Part shown: in pieces, positions 49,440 through 60,985 of the stretch
How the letters are laid out: each line of letters starts with the position of its first letter
Position numbering within the stretch: position 1 is the stretch's first letter
Assembly (NCBI RefSeq): GCF_001949145.1
Contig: NW_019091419.1
Coordinates: 1,373,664-1,437,663, forward strand
Source: Acanthaster planci
Lineage: Eukaryota > Echinodermata > Asteroidea > Valvatida > Acanthasteridae
Reading direction: 5' to 3'
Length of the DNA stretch: 64,000 bases
Made by a program: the position numbers and the translations under genes
Notes under the pieces: generated by a model
The model's database searches: none
What the model was told of the DNA's origin: nothing
The model's input: the letters and a program-made list of their open reading frames with translations, nothing else

Positions 49440-49900
49440 TTCCCAATTGGTCAAAAGCGATAATGAAACGCACACGCACTGTACTAACCAATCAGAAAAA
49501 GCCACACTAAACATTTCGGCTAATACCACGTTGCATGCTGGGACAGCAATCTTGCCAGCGCATATGCTGATCGTACAACTATACTACTGCATGCTTGCAA
49601 GCAGGTCTGTTGCCAGTTGTGTACACATGGATGTCGTCGAAATGCGCGGGCGGGGTGGATGATTTGGAGCCAATTTTCTTCTTTATCAAGGCAGGGTCGA
49701 AAGGAACGACTGGTCCGTGTGGAGGGGATTAATATCAATCGATCTGAAGGTTTGTGTTGCAATTTTGTCGCGCTTAGACAGTGAAATAATGGCTCCAAAA
49801 TTCACCGGTATTCTTTAAGTACGGCGTGTAGGCGCTAGGCTTGCATCACACATGCTGCGTGGCGCTTGCGGCGCTACTACTAGTACTAGTTGTGTACATA
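49440..49900 (+). promoter_or_regulatory. Possible promoter / 5' non-coding exon region of the SERCA gene
   Basis: This block is richer in CpG than most of the window. It has an inverted CCAAT box (caattggtca near 49445), a direct one (aaccaatcag near 49486) and a GC box (gcgggcgggg near 49647). A usable donor sequence (gaaggtttgt near 49747) could splice to the acceptor at 51932 just before the SERCA ATG. No TATA box stands out. An open frame of 136 codons at 49252-49662 shows no recognisable protein. A tentative inference from base composition and motifs. Confidence 0.25.
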
Positions 49901-51004
49901 GGTTGGCCACCACGTTCATTCACTCATGCATGTTCAATGATTGAATCTGCGCTGTGGCATCGCGTGACACTGATACTGTGATAGTATGGATGCCGTCTCA
50001 TGATTACACAACAGTGTACACGGGCGTTCATTACTATTAAAACCCTATTCTTATAATAAGGAAAACGAAGTCAATTTTTTCAACTAACTGAGTGACATTC
50101 AGACCATGTTGAGGATCCATTCCTTGATCCTAGACCTAGTACTTAGTAGAGTAGCTCTAGATGTGATAAATTTTGACAATATTTAAATTTTAAGCTAGAA
50201 AACTATTTTTTTTTTAATCTGAGGTTGGCGAAAGACGACTGCATCGCGCCATTTGTTTCACGTCTGGTTACCTGACTCGGCCATTGTGATACTGAATTTC
50301 ATACAGGTTTCACTACACCAATACTTGCCCATAGAAAACAGTGCAAAATCGGACTGCAATAGCGCCGCCTATTGACTTTCGTGAAGAGGTTTGTTTGCGT
50401 TTTTTCACTGGAAATTCAAGATTATGGCCAGAAGATCACTTTTCGTTTCAATTTTCTAAAACAGCAATAAAACTAAGCGCTCATTTTTGAATGTAGCCGC
50501 CCGCCTCTATCCAAAATAGGCCTTTAGGGTTTTTGTGAAAGAAATACCCTGAACTGGAAACTATCCCAAATTCAGGATTTATAGAAATATTTCAATGAAC
50601 CCTCCTGATTATGGTCTGTTTTATTGTAAAAATCCTGTGCGATCACAAAATATTAATGAGCTCGCGCTCAGAAATACAATGATTTGTTGGAATGTACCCT
50701 AAAAGAAACTTTTATGGTTCCAGGTCAAGGAATCCGACTACATGCGCCGATTCGTCTTTGTTCACAGCTCTTTCTCGCGTCATTTTACGCTGCCATTTTA
50801 CCCTGTAATTTCCCTTAAAAACCAAAGCCTTTCCCTCATTTCTTTCTGATATGAAAGTTGTTTCGAAAACGTAGACTTTGTTTCCTTATTAAAGGAACAG
50901 GATGCTAATGGCAATTGATAATATAACGATTGAATCATGTGGTTTTTACAAAATGTTTATTCAATACGCAAAAGGCAATACTGCCTAGGGTGCTTAGCCC
51001 TGCC

Positions 51005-51693
51005 CTAGTCCGAGTAACTTGGACCCTACAAATCGCCTTTTTTTCAACATTTGGACATGGTCGGGCGACAGTAGGGTCCAAGTACCTTCCATAGGCTTTT
51101 GCTTCCATTAATTCATTTCACTCAAAATAGCATGTACCGAATCAAAATCCTCTGAATTGACCTCCAAAATGGTCCTTATACTGTCTAATGCGCCCGGGTG
51201 AGGATCAAGTGAGAATCAGAGATTTTAATAATGAAAAGGTTTACTCTCATTTGGCAAGAAAAGAGAAATTTCCCCTTCAAATCGAAAACGGTCTTGTTTG
51301 CGAGTACGATGTCATCCGTTTGTTCAGGGAGTGATTTGAACTGTATGTTAATGTCCTGGGGACGACGTCACAGCGTGCCGGCCTCTAGCGGACCATTCAC
51401 ATAAAGCATGCTGTTGGCACACACGTGCTGACAACTGATTCCTGAGCACCGTATGTCCAGTAGCTATGATCACATCGAAACTGTGCGACGGACATTGCGG
51501 CACTCGGGAATCAGTCGGCAGTGTGCGTGTGCCGACACAGCATGCTTTTTGTGAATGGTCCGCTACAGGCCAGCGCGCTGTGACGTCGTCCCCAGGACAT
51601 TATCATACAGTTCAAATCTCTTTTGGACAAGATGGTTACTTTGAGCTCGATGGCAACAATGGCGATTTGTAGGGTCCAACTTACTCGGACTAG
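51005..51693. mobile_element. Fold-back element with long internal palindrome
   Basis: 689 bp. The ends ctagtccgagtaacttggac and, inverted, ctagtccgagtaagttggac form a 33-bp terminal inverted repeat with one mismatch. Inside, 51333-51458 and 51490-51618 are inverse copies around a 31-nt loop, a stem of about 126 bp containing gacgacgtcacagcg and gcatgctgttggcac. Flanks ccctgcc and ccttgcc may be an imperfect 7-bp target duplication. It lies 296 bp upstream of the SERCA start codon. Confidence 0.88.
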
Positions 51694-51988
51694 CCTTGCC
51701 CCAAGTTTTCACCAAGAATGATAATCTAGTAGGCCCAGAGCCTTGGCCTATGCCTGTTCCTGTAAACTTGACTCGAAAGATATTTTGCTCATTGTTGCCT
51801 AGATGAGGATTTCTTATTTTATTATAAAAAAGGGAGGAGATTTTCATTGCTGGGGCCGAGTTAAACCATTGTTAGTGTTTCACAACTCTTTCCAGACTGT
51901 CTCCATAAACAGGTTTTTCATTTTGTTTGCAGAGGTACCTGTAGTGGTGGAATTAAACAAGACTAGGATCTAATCTAACAGAGACACT

Positions 51989-52106
51989 ATGGAGTTGGCT
52001 CATACAAAAACTATAGCGGAAACGCTTCAGTTTTTCAATGTCAAGGAATCTCAGGGATTGTCACAAACACAAGTCAAGGCTGCCCAGGAAAAATACGGCC
52101 CAAACG
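51989..52106 (+). CDS. ATP2A: SERCA coding exon 1
   Basis: The start ATG has A at -3 and G at +4, a good Kozak context. The exon begins MELAHTKTIAETLQFFNV, continues with a QVKAAQEKYGPN-type segment and ends on the first base of the next codon before the donor gtcagt. Its length of 118 nt equals coding exon 1 of vertebrate ATP2A genes. A likely 5'UTR acceptor (tttgtttgcag, AG at 51931-51932) lies 56 bases upstream of the ATG, suggesting a separate non-coding first exon. Confidence 0.95.
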
Positions 52107-52976
52107 GTCAGTTCCTATTCCTCTCTTTCACTCTGACTTTTGTGAACTTTGTCATTGATTTATAATAATGTTTTCATTAGAAATTTCCATTAGTGCTGTT
52201 TTATAGTGTAATTCCAAAGGGAAAGAATTCCATATACGGACATCACTTGTCGCACTGTACATGAACACATAAGACTGGTGTGTTTCTAAATGTCTACCTT
52301 TGTGTTTCTAAATGTGAATACCTCAATATTTTCACTGCTAAATTGGACTTTTTAAGGACAGTTGATTGCTTTCAAGGGACTAATAAATCACTGCAGGGAA
52401 GAATTTGTGGCTTTGTAAATGGAATTCTTTCTTTCCAGGGCCTGGATATTTCTTTTAATGTTCTGGTATTGTCTGTTATTTCAGTTGTCAGGCTGTTTGT
52501 GTTCCTAGGGTAAATTTCCCAATTTTACCAGTCTGGCCTTTGTGGCCTGGTAATGTTACCATAGTTACTGCAGATGTATTTTTGGATGCCAAACTGTTTT
52601 TGCGTGTTCCTTGTGCTTGGTATTTGCTTTAGTCCAAATTACAGACGAAGTTTGAAGTTTTAACTTGTTACGTGTAAACACAGATTTTTGACTGTTTGAA
52701 TGTTTTGCCTGATTATTCATAATATGACTGGGCACCAACATGTACCAGTTACACGTACATACATGTATGTGCTTACTTGCATATTTTATCTCTACCCATG
52801 TGCATTTACTTTGTCATAGAGAAAGGAAGATTACCAAATGGTCACAACTGACTCCTACAAAATGCTCTTGATTTGCCTCAAAAATTTGTTGAACATTTTT
52901 TTCCATTTTGACTTCTTTCAACTTCTAACCTTTGTTTTCTTCTTGTTTCTCTCAATCTGACTGTGTTCCCCAACAG

Positions 52977-52994
52977 AGCTGCCTGCAGAAGAGA
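52977..52994 (+). CDS. ATP2A: SERCA 18-nt microexon 2
   Basis: An exon of only 18 nt between the acceptor ccccaacag and the donor gtaagt. With split codons at both ends it encodes ELPAEE. The same 18-nt microexon exists in vertebrate ATP2A genes, which supports it strongly. Joining its final A to GG of the next exon gives Arg, whereas the SERCAs I know have Gly here (EEGK). Confidence 0.93.
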
Positions 52995-53474
52995 GTAAGT
53001 CAGCCTGCTGTGTCTTTGCCAGAGTTTAATGGAATATATGACTTATTACTGGGCGGAGTCATAGTTGAACTGCATATGTACACTGGTCAAAAGGATTGTA
53101 GCAGATTGAAGACATGCACTTGCAGAATGTTCAGTACTCAGTGCCATTTTCACAGGGAGAAACTTTGTCTCAACAGAGACATGTACCGCTACATGTAGAA
53201 TGGCAGAGGTTGTTCTCACTAAGCTTCACTCATTGGTTGTGTTCCATGAAGTTTGTACTGTATTAGGGTGTTGATTAATAACTTAATTAAACACAGAGGT
53301 CATTGCCTGGAGAAACAGTTTGTCTCATGATTTTGCTACTGTCATTTGACTGAATATCAAAATATTGTGTCTTTAAAGTATTGTATTTAAGAGAAGAATT
53401 CTTAGATAATTTTGATACACTCCATTACCTGTGTGTGTTGTTAACTAGTCATTATCAATCCTACTGTTTTTCAG

Positions 53475-53557
53475 GGAAAGCTCTTTGGCAACTCGTTCTA
53501 GAACAGTTTGACGATCTTTTGGTTAAAATTCTACTTCTAGCAGCTGTGATTTCGTTT
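53475..53557 (+). CDS. ATP2A: SERCA coding exon 3 (first membrane helix)
   Basis: An 83-nt exon with the acceptor ctgtttttcag and the donor gtaagt. It encodes [18 protein letters not shown], then LLLAAVISF, which is the amphipathic lead-in and first transmembrane helix of SERCA. It ends in phase 0. A hAT-like MITE is inserted only 57 bp past the donor. Confidence 0.96.
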
Positions 53558-53614
53558 GTAAGTATCTCATTTCTTGTTTCCCTTTGTCTTTGCATTCACT
53601 TGTCGCCTTGAAAT

Positions 53615-53788
53615 CAGTGTTGGAGGTCTCGAGACCTGGTCTCGGTCTCGAGACCTTTTTTTGAGGTCTCGGTCTCGAACTGCAAATGTCTCGGTCTCGA
53701 AGTTCTGGTCTGGGTCTTGAAAGAGCTGGTCTCGGTCTCGAATGCCTTGGTCTCGGTCTCGGACATAAAGGTCTCGACTACAACACTG
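53615..53788. mobile_element. hAT-like MITE with ggtctcggtctcga repeats
   Basis: 174 bp. The ends cagtgttgg-ag and, inverted, cagtgttgtag bracket repeated ggtctcggtctcga words. An exact 8-bp duplication CTTGAAAT flanks it (53607-53614 and 53789-53796). An 8-bp duplication and CAG-starting ends are typical of hAT transposons. I know similar gagaccgagacc repeats from fish genomes. Confidence 0.9.
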
Positions 53789-56239
53789 CTTGAAATGCAT
53801 GAAAGTTTTCTACCAATGGATACAAAAGAATGCAACAGAAGTTTGCAAAAAAAGGACCCTGTATCTTGAGTTAAGTAACTCGTCTTCCCAGTGCCTCAAA
53901 TTGTAAACATTTTTCCTCCTTCTCTGAGGACAGAACTGCAAATGTTCTTGCATTCTTCTGCTGCTCTAATGGAGTACATGTACTTGTCTGTGATGTCAAG
54001 AAACTATGTAAAAACTCAGATCTTTGCCAGCTGTGCAGTGTTGGACAAAATACTGTGTTTCAATTACACCATATTTTTTCCTACCTTCCTATAGAGCACT
54101 GATCATAGACCAAGGCTCTATTTATATGCCCAAAGCATACCTTACAGAGGATTATAGGCCCTGCCAGGCATCAACTATACAAAATGCAACAGTCCGTAAC
54201 CTTTCAGTTGCAAAGCTGTTTCTCTGCCGACATCTCGCGGTATTGATGCTTGAGTTGATGAGCATTGCTGCATTCACGGTTTACATTTATTGATGTCGGT
54301 ATCCTCAACTTTTCAGAAGTAGCATACATCTACAGTACATGTATTTCGGTCGAACTCTCTGTCAACAAAGACCAGTCTCCATTTCCTGATTCCTCTGGAA
54401 TCAGTGGTATGGGTTTGCACTAGCTTGAAAGACATTTTAGTATTTCAGAGGTTTGGCAGGGTGTACATGAGCATTTTACACAGGATGACAGGAAAAGAAG
54501 TACAGTATGTATACTTTCTACAGATCATTCGTCTGGTCCCGAAGCGGAGCTCATGAAGTGACACTCTTTGCAGCAAGGAAATCAAAGAAATAAGTGTTAT
54601 ATCATAATGATGATTAGTGGAAATAGTAATTTGAAAACAAGACTTAATGCCCTTCCCTGAGGAGGCTATGGTTTCTCTGGTGGATAAATGACATTTACAG
54701 ATGTGCACAGTGCCGGTGGTTATTAAACATGCAGCAGTGAGATTCTCTTTCTGAAGTCAAACTGCTATTAATCTGTACATATAGTTCTGGGGTAAAATTT
54801 GCAAACCAACGTCCTCTCACAGTGTGTATGTTCTGGTGTATACATGTACATGAATGTACAGTACATGTGTATGCTTTAACCCTTACCTTCCCCAACCACA
54901 CAGAATTAAACAGTGGTAAGGTGTTAAATTCTGTGCGGATAGGCCCATAACAGTTGGCTTTTGCATTGGGTTTGGCATACCTCAGAAAAACGAAGTCCAA
55001 CAGCCTCTGTGCGCAAAGTCCCATATGGGTGTTTAACTTTGTGTGAATGGGGAAGGTTAGGGCTAGCAACCCTTGGGGAGTTAGGGTTAAATTCACCTGC
55101 CCTAGACCCTACTGAACACCTTCACGTACATGTGCATGTATAAGTCTTACAGAGATAGACAATTCTGTTTTTTGATGCCATCAATCAACATAGTGTTCCT
55201 TCTTAGCCTTCGGGGAGAAAAGAAGATGCTGCCATTACAGAAAGCTGCCAAACAATAGCGGGGCATAGACAGGCGACCTTCCCCCTTCCCCCCCTTAAGA
55301 TGTCAGATTTCCTCCCCAGACTCAAAACCCCGGGATCGGGCCCTGTTGAATGCGGCAGTCTGCTACTACCCATCAGCATCTGCATCTTTGACATTTATCA
55401 GGGCGCTAAGCTGGGCTGCAGAAAGCTCATACCGAGCCGCTTGGGGTCTGGCCCTGCACTTAGATGACATTTAAGTCCCTGGGCTCGGTAGAATGTGAGG
55501 CATGCCCCAGAAAAAATGTCTGGTATGTGCAGGTCCAGCAGGATCCCCCACTTTTTTCATGTTCTGCATGTTTTTGATTTCTGAATGTAGGCCATTTTGA
55601 GTAGGCCATTTTGAATAATCATTGTTACATGTATTTTTACAAATGGGACATCATGAAATTTTGTCTGGTGTTGTTAAAAGACAGTGTGCCGTGGAGTCTC
55701 ACTATTTAGCCAATTTTTTCAATGTCTGATACCAATTATACACTTTGAGAGTTTGAAAGGTAAAGAGGTTATATGTATGTACTTTCAAAGCTAGGTTGTT
55801 GCCAAGTGATTAAGGTATAAAGTACTTGAGCTGAGCTAAATGTCAACTGTATTTCCTGTTATTGCTATCATTCAATTTGGACCAGTCTTGTTAAAAAAAA
55901 AAAAAATTCTCTGCACATGTACAGTACAGTTAAAAGGAGACGAGTCTCCAGACAACATCTTGAATGTTTTGCCTTCTCTGCTAACTCTTTCATTAGGTCT
56001 TGCCTGGGTCGGGTCGGGTCGGGCGAGACAGTTTGACGTTAGAATCAGTGTGTTGACATCTTTGGATGCTGATGACCTTTTTTTGACGTCATAGGTTCTT
56101 TCATCCATAGTTGAATGCAGGAAAGGTGTTTTGGAGGTGCCAGGAAGAGACATACATGCACGTGTAGCTGTTCTTAAAGAATTTGTTAATTGGGTATTCA
56201 GAACAGACTGTTCTCTTTGTCACTGAAACCTGCTGAGTC

Positions 56240-56400
56240 TAGAGGTTGGCACTGACTGTTTAGTGGTGCATTCAACACACATCTTTATGTGGGGGTTCGA
56301 ATCCCACCCAGGTCAACATGTTGATTGGGCTTTTAGGCCCTGTCTGATCTTACAGGCTTTCCCCAAAATGTCACTTATGATTTTTTGCCAACAGAGGCAA
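56240..56400 (+). mobile_element. tRNA-derived SINE, copy 1
   Basis: A perfect B box GGTTCGAATCC at 56294-56304 follows an A-box-like tagtggtgcat at 56261. The body acatgttgattgggctttta, then aggctttccccaaaa, matches the second copy at 58.4 kb. The 3' end is unclear. Confidence 0.65.
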
Positions 56401-58374
56401 TTAACAGTGACATTTTTCGAATTTACGGTGGACAAAAGCATTTGAACGTACGTCAGTAATCAACTTTGGGAATTTTTTTTTTTAAATTTAGACATTATTT
56501 CTTACTTGAGTAGTTCACTCCATCCCTTGTAGTTATTGATGTAGACTCTTATTTAGTTAATATGAAACAGGATTATTAATGCAAACATGGATAATTTATT
56601 CTCTTTCTGACCTTGTAATACAATTAATAGCCCATTATTTAAATAATTAGAAACAGGTTCCAGATCTCTTACAAGCGTTCACTTTTTGTTTGGAATCCTC
56701 ATATCATTTCTGTTATTTTGATATTAAAGTCATGTGATTTTTTATTTAAGATATGGAAATAAATAAACTAAACTAAACATTCTGTGCAATAGGAAAAAGA
56801 AGGTATTAATTAAAACTGCTGTTTAAGAATGTGCACATTATGAATCCTCTATCCTCACAAACATTTGGAATAATTCAAGTCCCTAGTGTGCAACCAGTGA
56901 GTAGAATTTGTCAACCATTTCCCACAGTGCACTGCAAAACAATTGAACCTTCCCTGGTAAGTTCTTTGTGGCATACGGTATAGCGGATCTCCAGTATTTT
57001 GAAAACGGATCATTGTTGTCTTCTGTTGTGATATTTGCCCGGTGGGGCTGTGACAAATCCTTGGTTTCATCATGAGGAAGAGTTAAACTGGAACTGTTGT
57101 AGAAATGGTACAGATTAGAGACCACCCCCCAAACAAATTTCCCTTATGACATGGTGTCACTGCAAGCTACCGAGCAGAAGGTTCCTACGAGTGCCAACAT
57201 TTTTTCTTTTGCTCCATGCAAAGCACTAATTTTTTGTAATCTAAGAAAATCGAATGAGCTTGGCAAGCCCTAGCACAGTGAGAAATGGCCACCCCACTTT
57301 GAATATAACATGCATTTACATGTACCAGCGTGGCTTTGTCCCTAATGTAATACAGGTAACGTCTCCTTTGTCTGCTCTGCATTTGTAGGCCCCCTCTTCC
57401 TCTGCCAATGTATCTGAATACATCTTGCGTCAGAGGCAGTGAATGCATTTCACCTTTTGTCCACCTCAGTACGATTACACTGTGGAGTGAAGGCTGTGAA
57501 AAGTATATACATGTACTCCACTCTGACATTTTCTCAAGAACAGCCACCACTACTCTGTGGTTCCTCGTCGCCTAAATATCAAGCCCATTGTCATGTTTTG
57601 GCTTGTGAGGGGCAACATTTTTTATTATGACTTTTGCACATGGGAGAGCCCTGGGCCAGCATTTTCAGTTGGATTGACATTTGGAGGTGATCAGACGAGG
57701 ACGGGGTTAAAACGTAGTCCCAACAGCTGTGCAGTGCTGGAGATTAACTCTAACACCACGGGCAGTTTTGCTTCCTTGATCTGCCCAAGTCGTGCATTTT
57801 GCCAATGGCACAGTTTTAGTACATTCATGTTAGTACAATGTACGTAACCAAGGTTGAGACACAAAGTCCCATGTGAAGTGAAGCCGTCAGCTATGACACG
57901 CAATAATGCGCACAAGGCTATGGGAAATGGCGGCAGCCACAATGTACAGTACATGTAGCTCGGCTGCCACAGGCACTCGTTGTTTCCAGCTATAGCCTTA
58001 AGATTTCGTCCAATAGTGCTAGGCCAGATAGTCCTGAATCCGTTGAACGATAACATGCCAATGTGTCAGATTTTAGGGGAGTTAGCCAAGTTGTGATAAA
58101 ATTGTCCCTAAATCACCAAGATCCTTCAAATCCATAAGGGGGGGGGAAATTGCAGGATTGACGACAGGTAAAGCTTGGCCAAGGTTACTTTATGATGAGG
58201 GTCTGTTTCCCTCATGAAGTTAAGTAAAGTAGCAAGCGCCATTGGTTTCCTGCACAGTGACAGATTTTGGAAGACTACTTAGGGGTGGTTCCTAGCAGAA
58301 ATGCCACAAGAGTCAGTGTTTGAAATTGAAATCCAAAGCAGGGTTGTTCTCACTCCATGCAAAAATTAAAAGTT

Positions 58375-58629
58375 GGGGAGTCGGGTTGGCGTAGTGTTTC
58401 TTGCCTCGCCTCCACCTCTGAGGTCTGGGTTTGAATTCGGCTTGGTCCACATGTGGATTGGGTTTTCAGTCCCTACTTGAGTCCGTGGGTTTTCCCTAAA
58501 ACATTTTTCTGGGGTTTTCCTCCCACCTCTGAAACTGAATATTTCTTCACTCATTGCCATCCTGTAATTGGCGCAAAATGCACTGCTGAATGAACAGATA
58601 TAAATAAAAAATAAAAAAAATAAAATTAA
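58375..58629 (+). mobile_element. tRNA-derived SINE, copy 2
   Basis: An A-box-like tggcgtagtgt (58387-58397) and B-box-like ggtttgaattc (58429-58439) have normal spacing. The body acatgtggattgggttttca and gtgggttttccctaaaa is shared with the copy at 56.2 kb. It ends in an A-rich tail (taaataaaaaataaaa). Flanking attaaaagtt and attaagtt may be an imperfect target duplication. Confidence 0.75.
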
Positions 58630-60329
58630 GTTACTGCGAGCATTTTACATGTACGTGTACCATACATTGTACACCAGCCCACCCTCATCCCTAAAGAGCT
58701 TTTGGATGGCTTGAAAGGAAGTCAAATGTCCGTGTTGGGTTTGGTGCATTTTAAAACTGGCATACATCTACATGCCATTCAGTTTTTTTCTTACTGAAGA
58801 GGAAGAAAATCCTTCATGCAGGCCCCTTGCCAGTAAGTGTGCCTCCTGTACGCTGTACGTGTTATTGCCTTTGACCTAACGGTACTGCTCATTGAATCAG
58901 TGATGGGAGCGGTATTGAGAGGTGATGTGGGGGCGTGAAATCCCCTACTTTGGTGATGTCTGGTCATGTGGGCGTGACACCACCAGCACGGTGTTGGTGT
59001 GAACTGCTCTCGGCCTATCCAGCGCAGACCTGCGGGCTTGTGCTGTTTGAGAATTGTTTTCCTGCATGCCGCTTTGGTGTAAAAAAGGAGGAAATGAACC
59101 CTTGGAAGACTGATCGGCTTTGTTGGTTTGATTTATGTCAATTTAATCAGGAAATCCAGAAAAATGCTTGGCTCTTAGTGTTTGTTTTTTAAAATAAAAT
59201 GATATGCTGGTTTAATGACAAAACATTTATCAGGAAAGAAAAAGGCCCATGTTTTCCTTGTACGTTTTCATAAAATCTCTGACGGGTTTATGTTTCTTTT
59301 CCTGACCCATAAACATTCTGGGATTGATCTTTAAAAATCCCCTAGGAGGTTTGGGGTTATATTGTAGGATTGCTGAAAGCACATGTAGATTGTACACGTA
59401 CACAAGGTATGTATACACATCTCAGCTACAGTACTGTCACTAAACAGGACACTTGATACCCTTTTCTGGATGAAGGACTTTGAAGCATCCATGACTGTTG
59501 TGTTAGACTTGGTGTACCTGTACTGTGCATGCATTGTCTTGTATCATCCTATGTATGTACACTGTAGATGGTCTATTTTTCTGAGGTGGAATTCAAGAAC
59601 ATTTCTACACGTACCGTAGGCCCTATTAGTTGGCAATATTGAGTTTGGTTTGTAAGGGAATTACCCCAGTTTTGAGTGACTGCAGTCTCCACAAGTTTTC
59701 AAGTGTTCCGGGGATCTCTTCTAAACCATCATGTTACACATTTAAATTATTGAAGCCTACCTTTGTACCTGTAGGTATTTGTTCACATGTTTTTTTGTGT
59801 GCTTTGAACAAATGATTTAAACATTCGCTTGAGTGAAATTGAGTATGAAACAAAACTAGCGGAATACATTTAATCATTGCAGCATTTTTCATTATGCACA
59901 TGTGCGTACACCACATTTACCTTACATACCTGGTGTGCACATTCCTTTCTTTTTGTGCAGTTAAGAAAACTCAGTGAAAACACTTGTTTTTCTTGAACTG
60001 AGAACACGATTTTCAGCTGGCTTTTTGTACAAGGTTTCCTTGACTATTCCTGTGGACATGTTTACATGTAACTAGTCCACAGAACGTCTTCCTTTCCTGC
60101 ACAGTGTGGACATCTTTTGTTCACAAGTCCACAGTAGGTATGTAAGGTTAGCGCATGTACATGTACCATTTACTGTTATCACTGTCTAGTTGACTGTCCT
60201 CAGTCCTACATGTTCATGTAATTGACAGCTGTAGGTTTCTTTTACCCTCCAGCCCAGTGACCATCTTGTCAGCTTTGTAATCTGCCTGTAATTACCTTCC
60301 CTCCTGCATTTGCACAGTCACATCTGGGC

Positions 60330-60410
60330 ATTGCACACATACAGTACATGTACTGTACATTTTGTATATGTATACATGTACGGTACATACATGTACATGT
60401 GTGTATGTAA
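60330..60410. repeat. TACATG microsatellite cluster in SERCA intron 3
   Basis: Short arrays of tacatg with gtac joints, the same family as in the first 16 kb. Such arrays are scarce between about 23 and 52 kb. Confidence 0.8.
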
Positions 60411-60800
60411 TTACATGCCATTTAACATAACAGAAGCCGTGCTGATTAGATCTGCATGTTTTCTTCTGTTTACAGTTACATAATATCCATTGTGCACATG
60501 TACATAAGTACATGCTGTATCCATAGAGCAAGGTTTTTTCTGTGCTGTATCATGGGACCTTGTGTGCTTGTGACAAAATGATTTTGCTGATGGTACTGCT
60601 AAATACGTGTACCTGGACACTTGGGGTTAAATAATTCCAGAGAACTTCTTTCCATCTCAAATCTGTCTTAAGATTTCAGTAGAATACACCGGTACAGTGT
60701 ACCCTTTGATGTTGATTTGAATTTGAATTACAGTGTACATGTATCCAATGGCATTACACATGTACATTTCATACTGTACGTGTATGTACGGTCGTCTGTA

Positions 60801-60985
60801 CAGTTGAACTTCATTAATAAGAGCACTGTTACTACAAGATTCTGCTTGTAACAACAAGGAAACTTTTGGGTCCCTATCTTTTGTTTTTCATTGTTTTCAT
60901 TCCTGATAATACAAGGTTCCTGTTACAACAAGGTACATTGTAATTTGCCAAGTCTGAAGACCCTCTTATTAACGAGGTTCGACTA
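60801..60985. mobile_element. pogo/Tigger-like MITE with TA duplication
   Basis: 185 bp. The left end cagttgaacttcattaataa and the inverted right end tagtcgaacctcgttaataa match over about 22 bp with few differences. TA flanks both sides (60799-60800 and 60986-60987). Ends of the form cagt-gaacctcgtta are typical of pogo-like elements. Non-coding. Confidence 0.78.

Noticed and set aside
49252-49662. 136-codon frame in the intergenic region
   Set aside because: No recognisable domain, no good start codon, and it overlaps promoter-like motifs.
56294-56304. Perfect tRNA B box
   Set aside because: No tRNA cloverleaf could be built around it; the flanking body matches a SINE copy at 58.4 kb.
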